A DNA stretch of 64,000 nucleotides. Origin: Labilibacter sediminis. GTDB taxonomy: Bacteria > Bacteroidota > Bacteroidia > Bacteroidales > Marinilabiliaceae. This document shows, piece after piece, positions 47,083 through 56,717 of this stretch. Location of the stretch: positions 62,001 through 126,000 of the forward strand of contig NZ_VCHY01000010.1 of assembly GCF_005877885.1 (NCBI RefSeq), given 5' to 3'. Both the position numbers and the translations under genes were made by a program. How positions within the stretch are numbered: the first letter of the stretch is position 1; each line of letters begins with the position of its first letter. The notes beneath the pieces were generated by a model. That model searched no databases. It was not told where the DNA came from and saw only the letters and a list, made by a program, of their open reading frames with translations.

Positions 47083-50079
47083 CTATTGAACTACAATTTT
47101 ATTAACATGAGTTGTGTTATCATCCAAAACACTCATTACCATATAAAATCCAGGATTTAAACCGCTTGTCTGAAAGTGTTTATTCCCACAAATATCCTTC
47201 AACACAACATTCCCACTTAATGAATACACAGTAATCATTTTCACATTCCTTTCAATGGATAAATAAATCTTCTCGCCCTGTGAAGCAGGTTGTGGAAATA
47301 GTGTAATATCAGATTCCTTTTTTACATTAAAAATAGATGTTGAAGTATTCGTAATTGAAGAAGAAAAGTCATCAACGTATACATTGCCACTGAGGTTACC
47401 AAGCCATAATTCTATATGTGTTTTATAATTTTGCTGGAACGGTTGATTATTCCAGGTGTAAGTTATCTCTTGCCATCCCGAATTTACATCAAAATGCCCT
47501 GCGACAATCTGCGCATTAACAACAAAGTTAGTTGTTCCATCTGCATTAAGATCTTTGACTACAAGTTTAATTCTATCCAGATCTCCATTATCCTGAGCTT
47601 GATCCACTTTAATCCAAAAAGAAACGGTAATGGATACTGAACTTGCCGTAAAATCAGGAGAAAAGTTGAATTCCTGATCGCTATATATCACCGCTTTATT
47701 TTGGAGGGTTTTGGTGTCAATACCATCCCAATTCTCATTTGGAGCTAGTATGGTGTATGATTTGGTCCCTTCATGCGCCTCAGCTGTTACAATTTGTCCA
47801 TTGATCCCGGGACCTGTTACACTCCAATAACTTGCATCATCATCATACTCGAAGGTTGGTCTGTTAATAAAACCACTAGACTTATCATTCGATGGTGGAT
47901 TTCCTTCATCATCAGGCCATGTCCATGGATATAATTCTGGTAAAAAATCTATTCCGGGAATCCATTTATTACCACCTAATTCATATGCTCCAACATCAGG
48001 ATTTCCTACTTGTGGATTAAACGAATCGTTAGTAATATTTACATCCACCTCTGTACTTCCAAACAGTTTTGTTGATAAGATTTCAAAACCTGCATTAATG
48101 ATATTTGATTGATTACTTTTAGGATTAAAATCATAATTGGCCCTGTTACCCACAACGTCATTTACATCATATTGTATGGCCCCTGCTCCATTATTAGCTC
48201 CTGAAAAATAGTGATAAACAGGTTTTTCTATACTTAGATTAGTTACATCATAATCTACACTTCCTGTAGATGCTGTTGGCACATCATCTTTCCATTGACT
48301 TACATTATTTGTTACACCAATACCTGGAATATCCCCAACATTATCATAAACACTCGTTCTATGTCCACTGATGAAATCTGTCCAGTTATTTCGTGTATAG
48401 GAATTATTATTTGTAGATGTTGTTGATCCACTTCCACATGACTCATCAATGATTAATATATCAGTCTTCAAACAATTAAAAACGGTATTATTATATATTT
48501 GCTGATGATCACCTTTAATCATCATGCCGATACCACCCGTATTATCAGCAGGATCTCCAATATTCCATATTACATTATGATGTGCTAAACCATATTCCCC
48601 GGCAGTACAAGGGGTTTTTGCAGGTGCATCGAATCTAAATCCATATTTACCTGTATCATGAATCCAATTATAGGCAGTTTCTGATCCAGCCACAGAATTG
48701 GTTGTATGCTGTACCACTGAGCCATCACTCTGCGCATAACCAGTATCTGACATATCGTTAAATTTAACTACTGACTTTGTTCCTAAATTTAATGTTGCAG
48801 ATGCCCCGGTGGTATGCAAGACGTTATTTGTAAATTTAAAACCGCTCCCCTTTGCATATACTGTTAGTCCAAGACTTTGAGTACTCGCGCACGACCAATC
48901 GATATGGTGGATATAGTTATTGTTAAAAATATGGTTATCACCTTCACAGATAAAAGCCTCTCCATCTGTATATTCAAAAACACAGCCATCAAACTTACAA
49001 TATGAGCTCCCATAAGAAGCACTTAACGATCCTGTTGATAAACTCTGATCGATACTGGTAACCAAAGGTGCTGAACTCACCTTTAACATACGTTTTGAAT
49101 AATTTGGGTAACTAAAAATGCAATTTAAAACTTCTGAGTAATCACATGCTTGCATGCGAATCGTGGTTCCAAAAAACTTTAATCCTTTAATTGTAACCTG
49201 GGTCGAATTACGAATATCAATGGCATAAGATTGTACCTTTCCTCTTATTACAGCGGATGGATCATTTAAATCAGAACCATCACCAACTTTACTCCAGGCG
49301 TATACATATTTCTTACCATTTTCTTCCTGAAAAAACCATTCATCTTCAGTATCTAACAAATGAAGCTTCCCTTCAATAAAATAGTAGCGATGCTTTGTTC
49401 TTAAATCTCCATTAGGCACTGTTGCATATGCAAATGAGTTTCCAGAAATATCACTCGTTATGCCTCTTGCCCAAGTTCTGAAAGAACCAAAATTTGCAAC
49501 GATCATACCTCCTGCAATATTAGCATTAAGAGAAGGTGGAAATTCATAACCATGGTTGGAAGAATTAACAATATTATTAACGGTTCCATTTGGAGCGTTA
49601 TTTTCGTTTACAGCCCAATGTTCATGTTTATATATTTCGTTATTTTCAAATGTGGTATTTGGCCATCTGGCCATAATTTGCTCTTCATCATTTATAAATA
49701 ATTGCCACATATCTTTAGGCACCTCTGCCTTGTAAACATTGTTCATTCCTGCTACTACATTCCATGTAGAAGTAATTATTTCCGTACCATCCAATACAAC
49801 GTTTGCATTCTGATAGGGCAATATATCTAAATTACTATAGCCATCAATAAGCACTTCTTCTCGATATACCCCCTCCATTAAGTAACATATACCTCCTTGT
49901 GCCTTATCAATCTCCTGAATGGCTTTGGCTATAGTCTTATAAGGCATTTGTGGAGACAAACCATTGTTATTTGTATCATCTCCTAATATGCCTGGCGATA
50001 CAAAGAAGGTCTGTTGAGCATTTATTGACGAAGCAAGTAATATAAAAAGTAATATTCCAAGAAAAGCAATTCGTTTCAT
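47083..50079 (-). CDS. T9SS-exported beta-helix protein with CBM-like module (ARWPN family)
   Basis: A 998-aa protein; the start at 50079 gives a direct signal peptide, whereas an ATG at 50115 would add 12 residues. Order: signal peptide (1-22), beta-helix (about 24-720), CBM-like jelly roll (about 740-905) and a T9SS type-A tail (last about 80 residues, LFPQPASQGEKIYLS). Family signatures are MPYKTIAKAIQEI, MWQLFINDEEQIMARWPN (ARWPN at 137-141), WIHDTGKYGFRFD and IKGDHQQIYNN. The fibronectin-like YYWRVDE segment found in its relatives is replaced by the CBM-like module. Probably an extracellular polysaccharide-active enzyme of unassigned activity. Divergent from the paralogue at 50611. Confidence 0.85.
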   Translation of the reverse strand: MKRIAFLGILLFILLASSINAQQTFFVSPGILGDDTNNNGLSPQMPYKTIAKAIQEIDKAQGGICYLMEGVYREEVLIDGYSNLDILPYQNANVVLDGTEIITSTWNVVAGMNNVYKAEVPKDMWQLFINDEEQIMARWPNTTFENNEIYKHEHWAVNENNAPNGTVNNIVNSSNHGYEFPPSLNANIAGGMIVANFGSFRTWARGITSDISGNSFAYATVPNGDLRTKHRYYFIEGKLHLLDTEDEWFFQEENGKKYVYAWSKVGDGSDLNDPSAVIRGKVQSYAIDIRNSTQVTIKGLKFFGTTIRMQACDYSEVLNCIFSYPNYSKRMLKVSSAPLVTSIDQSLSTGSLSASYGSSYCKFDGCVFEYTDGEAFICEGDNHIFNNNYIHHIDWSCASTQSLGLTVYAKGSGFKFTNNVLHTTGASATLNLGTKSVVKFNDMSDTGYAQSDGSVVQHTTNSVAGSETAYNWIHDTGKYGFRFDAPAKTPCTAGEYGLAHHNVIWNIGDPADNTGGIGMMIKGDHQQIYNNTVFNCLKTDILIIDESCGSGSTTSTNNNSYTRNNWTDFISGHRTSVYDNVGDIPGIGVTNNVSQWKDDVPTASTGSVDYDVTNLSIEKPVYHYFSGANNGAGAIQYDVNDVVGNRANYDFNPKSNQSNIINAGFEILSTKLFGSTEVDVNITNDSFNPQVGNPDVGAYELGGNKWIPGIDFLPELYPWTWPDDEGNPPSNDKSSGFINRPTFEYDDDASYWSVTGPGINGQIVTAEAHEGTKSYTILAPNENWDGIDTKTLQNKAVIYSDQEFNFSPDFTASSVSITVSFWIKVDQAQDNGDLDRIKLVVKDLNADGTTNFVVNAQIVAGHFDVNSGWQEITYTWNNQPFQQNYKTHIELWLGNLSGNVYVDDFSSSITNTSTSIFNVKKESDITLFPQPASQGEKIYLSIERNVKMITVYSLSGNVVLKDICGNKHFQTSGLNPGFYMVMSVLDDNTTHVNKIVVQ

Positions 50080-50610
50080 GTGTTTAATATTTTCTTTGTT
50101 ACAAATGAATCTCACAAGAAAATCTCATCATTCCCCATTGAGGTGTATTGGAATAATGATATTTTAATGATGGGTTCAACCTAACATGTTGTACAAACAA
50201 TTTTAATGCTTGCTAAGGTATTGGCATAAATACATATTGAATAGAAAATATATCACAAAATATAATATAAAAATAGCAGCCTCAACCAATAGAATATATA
50301 CGACATAACTACAACTATACTTCCAGGTAAAGACTTCAGAAGTTTATTTGATTACAGACAATAACTAAATGAAATTTACAATAACAGAAATAATCCTTTC
50401 TTCGCCCCTTGTACGTATTGTAAGAGCTGCAAATCCCATTAAACATTACAAATCCCAATTAATACATTTATCAACCAGTAGAGTACCTCTAATAATATGA
50501 CATATAATTCAGCAATGATGTAATATTTGGTTGATTTTTTGTGAAATCAATTTTAAAACCTTTAGTAAATTGTAAATAGTTTCACAGAACAAAAACAGAA
50601 ACAATATTTA
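50080..50610. other. Divergent intergenic region between two beta-helix genes
   Basis: About 530 AT-rich bases that should hold both promoters. I could not place a full TTTG / TAnnTTTG pair on either strand. No gene seen. Confidence 0.35.
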
Positions 50611-53190
50611 ATGATGAAGAGAATACTATTTTTAATACTTGTTATTTGCATTGGCTTTAATTTGAGGGCAAAAGAATATTTTGTATCTCCATCAGGCAAG
50701 GACTCCAACAAGGGATCCCAAGAATCTCCATTTAGAACTATTAATACTGCAATTAAATTTCTTAAAGCTGGTGACACTTGCTTTCTGAGAGAAGGAACCT
50801 ATAATGAGGAGGTAGATATTTCGAATTTAAGGGGATCAAAAAATAATCCAATAATAATATCAGCGTACAATAATGAAAAGGTAATTTTTGATGGAAGCGA
50901 TCCCATTACAGGAAAATGGGAAAAGCATTCAGAGAATATTTACAAACTAAAAATAAAAGAACCTATTTGGCAATTATTCCAGGGTGATGAAATGAAAATT
51001 TTAGCGCGATGGCCCAATGCTTCCTTCACGGATGGATCCATATGGGATATGAAAAGTACATGGCGTCATCAGGGAAAGGCCAGTGTATTTGGTACACTTG
51101 TAGATGAAAGGCCTGTAGCTGCAGATTATATGCACAACGAAGATGAAGGAGCATCTACTTTCGAAGTAAAAGAGGGGAAGAACCTGGAATCTCTCGCTGA
51201 TACTAAGGTAGATTTTACCGGAGCTACTGCTGTATTAAATATAGGATCATGGTTATCATGGGCTCAACCTGTAATTGAACATGCGGCAGGTAGTAATACC
51301 TTTAAATACAGTAAAAATTTTAGTCGCCCTGGCAAAAAACCAGAACCTAATGGACCTTCAATCTTACGCAGAAGTTCATTTTTTGAAGCGAAAAAAAACC
51401 AAGGCCACTACTACATGGTAGGTCTGATGGCACTAGACGCTCCTAATGAGTGGTTTTATGATGACGCAAAAAAAACAGTATATGTATATATTGAAAATGG
51501 TAAACAGCCTAATGAAATTTCCTTCAAAGGAAAGCGTCGCACCTTCAACATCAAAGGTAAAAACGCATCTTTTGTTACAATAAGTGGCATCGATTTTTTC
51601 GCAACTACTTTTCAATTTACCGATGCACAAAATGTAACTGTAGAGAATGGAGACTTTAAATATCCATCTTACCATAAATTGGCTCTAAAAGATTACCGCG
51701 AACCTGAAGTAACAGGTTTTATAATGAGTAACAAACTATACAGAGAGCAAAAAACAGAATCAAATAATGTTATTTTCAATTGTAAATTTGAATATGCAGA
51801 TGGTCCGGGTTTTAAAATTAAAGGTATTGGCGACCGGGTTGAAAATTGTTATTTTCATGATATCGACTGGACATGCCTGGGCTCAGGCTCTTCCGGAACC
51901 CTGGATGCCTCCAATACGGAAAAATTTGTTTTTAGAAGTAATACAGTGCATACCGGAGGGAACAGTGAAGGTGTACGACTCGGGCATGCTAACCTGGCTG
52001 AGTATAACCATATTTATAATTTAAGCCTGTTGCAACATGATGGTTCAGGTATCAATGTAGGTACCAATGCTATTGATCAAACCATTGTGAGATATAATTG
52101 GGTGCACGATATGAAAAAGTCAGGTATCCGTTTCGATTCCAGAGGTTTTATGACTGTAAATGTCGAATGGGGTGAACATGGAACCATCGATCATAATGTA
52201 GTATGGAAAACGGGTAGTATTAAAGCCAAAGGAAATCATCATACCATTACCAATAACATTGCTTTCGACTCCAATAAAGGAATGTATGACATTGGGGTTC
52301 CAAGAGTTTTAGTGATGGGCAGTAACAACAGCCAATCCGTCATCCACAATAATATTGCAGGATCAATTGGTGGCCATTTTAGTCAGAAAAAAGGATTTGC
52401 CTGCCCGGGTGATTTCCAGAATAACAAGGAAGGTGATATTGGTTTATGGCTTAAAGATCCTAATAATTGGGACTTCAGACCCCAGAAAAACATAGGAGAT
52501 ATTGGAGCCTACAAGTTTACTGATCAAAATTACTGGATCCCTGGTTGCAAAATGGAAACAGCAAGTGTTCCTATTCCATTTAACGGTGCGGTAAATCTGC
52601 CAAGTAACCTTGATTTGATGTGGAAGGAAGCATTAGTTGCAAGCGAATACCATATTTACTTTGGCAACGACTCTTTAGCCGTATTAACTGCGCACACATC
52701 ATCCAATGAGTTTAAGGGTAGCACAAAGGCAACAACCTTTACACCTAAAAGCTTTAATCCCAACTTAAAATACTTTTGGAGAGTTGATGTTGTAAATAGC
52801 TCTGATATTATTAAGGGAGAACTTTGGAGTTTAGGAGGAAAAACTACAGTTTTAAGTAGAACTAATAAACTTCCCCTAGTGAAAAAAATTAAATATCAAG
52901 AAGTCACCTCTCTTCCTGAATCAATAACAAAAGGCGGATTTTCTGATGATACATTAGCCAAACTTCACAAACTATATAATTCATTTTGGAGTGGGTACGA
53001 TAATAACAAGTGGTTGAGTCAGATACAGAAAGAACTTAAAAAAGAAGGCTTGTCAGAAGACAAACGTAAACACCTTGAAGTTTTTTATAATACTGTCATG
53101 AAGGAAAGCCTGGATTATATATATAATAATAGCAGTAACTTCCTTAATATAGAGGAGAAGGAAGCTTTAGCAAAGATTGTTTCAAAATAA
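50611..53190 (+). CDS. Secreted beta-helix protein with helical C-terminal extension (ARWPN family)
   Basis: An 859-aa protein (ATGs at 50611 and 50614). It has a signal peptide (1-20) and then a beta-helix (about 22-650) opening GSQESPFRTINTAIKFLKAG. Signatures are IWQLFQGDEMKILARWPN (ARWPN at 132-136), WVHDMKKSGIRFDS and KGNHHTITNN. A fibronectin-like segment (LMWKEALVASEYHIYFG, YFWRVDV) follows. There is no T9SS tail. Instead the last about 85 residues are charged and helical (LSEDKRKHLEVFYNTVMKES), a feature not seen in the paralogues. It is more similar to the 27346 protein than to the 47083 one. Followed by a strong terminator. Confidence 0.84.
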   Translation: MMKRILFLILVICIGFNLRAKEYFVSPSGKDSNKGSQESPFRTINTAIKFLKAGDTCFLREGTYNEEVDISNLRGSKNNPIIISAYNNEKVIFDGSDPITGKWEKHSENIYKLKIKEPIWQLFQGDEMKILARWPNASFTDGSIWDMKSTWRHQGKASVFGTLVDERPVAADYMHNEDEGASTFEVKEGKNLESLADTKVDFTGATAVLNIGSWLSWAQPVIEHAAGSNTFKYSKNFSRPGKKPEPNGPSILRRSSFFEAKKNQGHYYMVGLMALDAPNEWFYDDAKKTVYVYIENGKQPNEISFKGKRRTFNIKGKNASFVTISGIDFFATTFQFTDAQNVTVENGDFKYPSYHKLALKDYREPEVTGFIMSNKLYREQKTESNNVIFNCKFEYADGPGFKIKGIGDRVENCYFHDIDWTCLGSGSSGTLDASNTEKFVFRSNTVHTGGNSEGVRLGHANLAEYNHIYNLSLLQHDGSGINVGTNAIDQTIVRYNWVHDMKKSGIRFDSRGFMTVNVEWGEHGTIDHNVVWKTGSIKAKGNHHTITNNIAFDSNKGMYDIGVPRVLVMGSNNSQSVIHNNIAGSIGGHFSQKKGFACPGDFQNNKEGDIGLWLKDPNNWDFRPQKNIGDIGAYKFTDQNYWIPGCKMETASVPIPFNGAVNLPSNLDLMWKEALVASEYHIYFGNDSLAVLTAHTSSNEFKGSTKATTFTPKSFNPNLKYFWRVDVVNSSDIIKGELWSLGGKTTVLSRTNKLPLVKKIKYQEVTSLPESITKGGFSDDTLAKLHKLYNSFWSGYDNNKWLSQIQKELKKEGLSEDKRKHLEVFYNTVMKESLDYIYNNSSNFLNIEEKEALAKIVSK

Positions 53191-53257
53191 TTATTACCAT
53201 TAGTTTATTCTTCAGCTTCGGCGAATGATTAATAATATCTTAATGGATTGAAAATAC

Positions 53258-53297
53258 AAACCTATTCTGGAGTTATTTCAGAGTAGGTTTTTTTTAA
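53258..53297 (+). terminator. Rho-independent terminator of the 50611 gene
   Basis: A 12-bp stem (AAACCTATTCTG with CAGAGTAGGTTT, one G-U) with a 9-base loop and a T tract. Confidence 0.87.
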
Positions 53298-53870
53298 TTA
53301 TTCTGCCAAAGAAAGTAACAAAATGCTTTAGATATATAAATTACCATCGGGCAGATTAAATGACAACTTGATTTTTGATGACTGCTAAAACCCAGACTCT
53401 TAACATTACACAAACCTTTCTGCTCTTTTATATATTGATGCACTTAAAATGAAAGAAAGCCTACGTAAACTTTCTTCTAAATATGAATTAATCTAAAATT
53501 AATTCATAAAATACAACCAACACTATAATTATAGCTCATGCCTATTCTTGAAGAGAACACGGAATTAAAGAATGACTATCTTATAGAACTATGAGTTTAT
53601 GACAATACAAAGAGCTGCTAAACAAGGACTCACTATGTGCACTACCACACTAACTACAAATGACTTAAACTTACAACAAAGTAGTTTAAGCCTCTTGTAA
53701 TCTGGATATAAATTCTTACACAATACCATTGCAATTAATTAATTGCAAAAATAAAGGCTGTCCTCTAACGAAAGACAGCCTTATTTTACAGACTAACAAC
53801 CTGAGTTCAGGATAAAATTTCAATCTATCTCAGGTTAATAAAATACAATTGAATGTATCTATATTATTGA
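53298..53870. other. Intergenic region between convergent genes
   Basis: No gene seen. It contains a perfect 20-base palindrome at 53729-53748 (TTGCAATTAATTAATTGCAA) directly next to a terminator-like stem-loop at 53744-53782. The remainder is AT-rich. Confidence 0.45.
53744..53782 (-). terminator. Terminator after the small LTxxQ-like gene
   Basis: A 9-bp stem (AAGGCTGTC with GACAGCCTT). On the minus strand it is followed by TTTATTTTT, as expected for the end of the transcript containing the gene at 53871. Confidence 0.7.
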
Positions 53871-54212
53871 CTATTTATTTTCTCTGTTTTTCCATTTTTC
53901 AAGTTGTTCTGAAGTAGTGCACTTTCTCAACATAACGTTCCATGATTTAACTATGTCTTTTAGCACCATGTTATATTCGTTACTTCCCTTTTCATACTTT
54001 TCAGCGCACTCCGTCTTTTTAACTATGACAACATTGCGATATTTTGTTAACTCCTGGATCTGATCATCAGTCAAATCCATCACATCTTTCATTCTATTTA
54101 AATATTTTTCAACATTTTGCTTTTGCTTACTAGTGAGCTCTTGTGCATTTATACTCAATAATGGCAAAGCCGAAAAAATTACGATTGCTACGATTCTTAA
54201 TAATACCTTCAT
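53871..54212 (-). CDS. Small exported helical protein with LTxxQ motif
   Basis: A 113-aa protein with a signal peptide (about 1-23, ending INAQ) and a charged helical mature part containing LTDDQIQELTKYRNVV, an exact LTxxQ match. It resembles the two proteins at 40222 and 40592 in length, export and motif, but is more diverged. It is the last gene of the minus-strand group headed by the sulfatases at 59593 and 57882, 76 bases after the GH141-like gene. Function unknown; a periplasmic chaperone-like or accessory role is a guess from the motif. Confidence 0.72.
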   Translation of the reverse strand: MKVLLRIVAIVIFSALPLLSINAQELTSKQKQNVEKYLNRMKDVMDLTDDQIQELTKYRNVVIVKKTECAEKYEKGSNEYNMVLKDIVKSWNVMLRKCTTSEQLEKWKNRENK

Positions 54213-54288
54213 TTTGCGTTATTTTTTTTAGATCCTATAAAAACCAATTAAAGGATGACTAATTGAAAATAAAAGAAGTGCCAACTCT

Positions 54289-56631
54289 CTACCAAAAATC
54301 ATAAAGTTTTTCACCACTCTTTATTTGACGATGAAAATTAGCTCTTCGCCCATTATCAGGCACATCCAATTTCAAGTATTCCTGAGGGAACTCACTGGTT
54401 AAACCAATAGCATCAAAATCAATATCCTCAAAACCCAAACCATAAGCAGGAGATTCTGGCTTCAAACGAAAATCTGCATGTGCAACATCTTCAAACATCG
54501 GGTCTTCAGAAATACTGTTCTTCTCTACTCCGCGCTTATTCCAATTTGAAATATGTTTTTCACTATCCTTAGGATTATTTGCTACCCAGAAAAGATTATT
54601 GTCAGTTTCACAGTTGTGAGGTAATGAAATACCTTCTGAAGCTCTGTATGATTCACGGTAATAATTGATTTTTTCACCTGATTCATAAAAGATATTTTTC
54701 TGAATTTTAGATCCATAATCAGCTTCCTCATCCGGGTATGATGCAAAACGAATACTTTCCTTGATACTACAATCAATCACCATATTATTTACAATATGAT
54801 TATACCCTTTGTGAACAATACCGGAGATATTAGACATGTAAATTATGTTCTTCTCAAAAGTAGTTCCTCTTTGCCAATCATCTGTTCTTAATACCCCCGA
54901 AGCATGGCTGGCAATATGATGCACAAAATTATTACGAACGATATTACCTGTGCCCGCACCAGACACATTCAAAACAGATCCATCTGCCAGGTACTCTAAG
55001 GCTCTGTACACTTCATTAAATTCTACTACATTATTACGTGCATGTAAATATGGTAGTGTTTTTTTCCAATAATCTCCCAACGATACATTTCCAGTCTCTA
55101 AGTCAGTTACGATAGCCTCATCAATTTCATGCCAACGTATGGTTTTTGATCCCTCATCGAAATCGCACCATTTTTTAGCTAAAATAGGCGTTCTAACACC
55201 ACACAAACCAACTCCTTTGCGAGGTACGTGATGAATTAGGTTGTGAGAGATAGTATTTTCTCCACTTTGCCATGCAAAAATACCCGCTCCGTGCGTAATA
55301 ACCTGTCCTACGTGATGAATCAGGTTGTTGGTTATCGTATTGTTCTTGTTTACATCCTTGGTTCCAGGACCATAACCACAAAGCAGAATACCCATATGGC
55401 CAACATAGTCTATGATGTTATTTTTTACTGTTATATTTTGACAATGTAGATCCAATCTAAGAGCTGAATTGCCCGAGTTGGTAAAGCGACATTCCTCAAC
55501 AGAACAATTCTCGGCTCCTCTAAAACGAAACATAGCGTTGCCATTATCAAATTTATCCCAATCGTGCTGAATACCCAATCCTTTATGATCCTCAGTCCAT
55601 GTATATCGATCACCATGCATAAAAGTAATGCCTTTAAAAGCAAGACCTTGTACAGGTTTATCTACCGGGCCATTATAATCAGTTTCTCCCGCTACCTTCA
55701 TATACTCCACTAACGATGGTGCAAGAATATTATCAGTATTAGCACCCTCTTTAGGCCAATAGTAAACATTTTGTCCTTTGGTTACAAAAGTTCCTTCGCT
55801 GATATATTCAAGAACATTCTCCACCCATGGTTTGGTATGACTATTTTTCGCACCTGCAGGAGCATTGGCTTCAATGGTGAAGTAACCCAATTGTTTTTTA
55901 AAATCAATTTTATCTAATGCCAAAATGTTTAAGGCCCATGGCACAGGAGCAAAACCGACCTCAATTTCATTCATATTATCCCAATCCTTTAAAATACCTT
56001 TAGGATCATCAAAGTTGAACTGTTTAAGAAGATACCTGTCCTTTTGATAATAGACATTCATGCTCCTGGAAGCATTATATTCTTTTCTATCATCTGTAGT
56101 TTCCTTATGGTCTGCTAAACCAATAGCATCCATTGGTAAAATTTCAAACCCTTCTTTTTTTGCTCTGGGGATACGACTTTCACCATCAAATAAAGTATAA
56201 AACTTCTCGATGTCTTCAGGAAAATCAGCTACCATCACCTTACCTATGGCCTCTTCACTAATACCATTGGGTAAATCTTGTGCTACGGCCCAACCCTTCA
56301 CTTGAACACCAGAACTAACAATTGGTGTTTCTCCAGGGTAGGCCTTATATGTATAGGTTACACCTTCAGGTGCTCCATCAGAGATCCCAAAATGAATAGA
56401 TTCCGTTAATCTATATATACCTCCTCTTAAAATAACATCAATATTTTGTGATCTTTCAGCATCAGAAAGTCCTCGGATAACTTCTTTTGCCTTTGCTATT
56501 GATGCAAATGGAGCTTCAATTGTTCCTTTATTTTCATCATTCCCGATTGGGGATACATAATACTCCACAGTTGTTTTTTTACAAGCAAACAATAGGGGGA
56601 GTATCCCTATGATCATCAATACTTTTTTCAT
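54289..56631 (-). CDS. GH141-like beta-helix lipoprotein
   Basis: A 780-aa lipoprotein (lipobox LFAC, Cys17) whose whole length is a right-handed beta-helix protein. It is highly similar to the 12943 protein: GHMGILLCGYGPGTKDVNKN is identical, with FAWQSGENTI, NVSGAGTGNIVRNNF and RTDDWQRGTTFEKNI. It lacks that protein's discoidin-like C-terminal domain. In the GH141 context an exo-acting alpha-L-fucosidase or related activity on desulfated oligosaccharides is the best guess. It lies 86 bases after the GH29 gene on the same strand, in an apparent operon with GH29 and a sulfatase. Confidence 0.76.
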   Translation of the reverse strand: MKKVLMIIGILPLLFACKKTTVEYYVSPIGNDENKGTIEAPFASIAKAKEVIRGLSDAERSQNIDVILRGGIYRLTESIHFGISDGAPEGVTYTYKAYPGETPIVSSGVQVKGWAVAQDLPNGISEEAIGKVMVADFPEDIEKFYTLFDGESRIPRAKKEGFEILPMDAIGLADHKETTDDRKEYNASRSMNVYYQKDRYLLKQFNFDDPKGILKDWDNMNEIEVGFAPVPWALNILALDKIDFKKQLGYFTIEANAPAGAKNSHTKPWVENVLEYISEGTFVTKGQNVYYWPKEGANTDNILAPSLVEYMKVAGETDYNGPVDKPVQGLAFKGITFMHGDRYTWTEDHKGLGIQHDWDKFDNGNAMFRFRGAENCSVEECRFTNSGNSALRLDLHCQNITVKNNIIDYVGHMGILLCGYGPGTKDVNKNNTITNNLIHHVGQVITHGAGIFAWQSGENTISHNLIHHVPRKGVGLCGVRTPILAKKWCDFDEGSKTIRWHEIDEAIVTDLETGNVSLGDYWKKTLPYLHARNNVVEFNEVYRALEYLADGSVLNVSGAGTGNIVRNNFVHHIASHASGVLRTDDWQRGTTFEKNIIYMSNISGIVHKGYNHIVNNMVIDCSIKESIRFASYPDEEADYGSKIQKNIFYESGEKINYYRESYRASEGISLPHNCETDNNLFWVANNPKDSEKHISNWNKRGVEKNSISEDPMFEDVAHADFRLKPESPAYGLGFEDIDFDAIGLTSEFPQEYLKLDVPDNGRRANFHRQIKSGEKLYDFW

Positions 56632-56717
56632 TATATATGATTTAAATTATTTAGATTTTTAATGATATTATATCCTTCAATTTCGAAAGTATTACACGGT
56701 AACCGTTGGGTTAGTCA

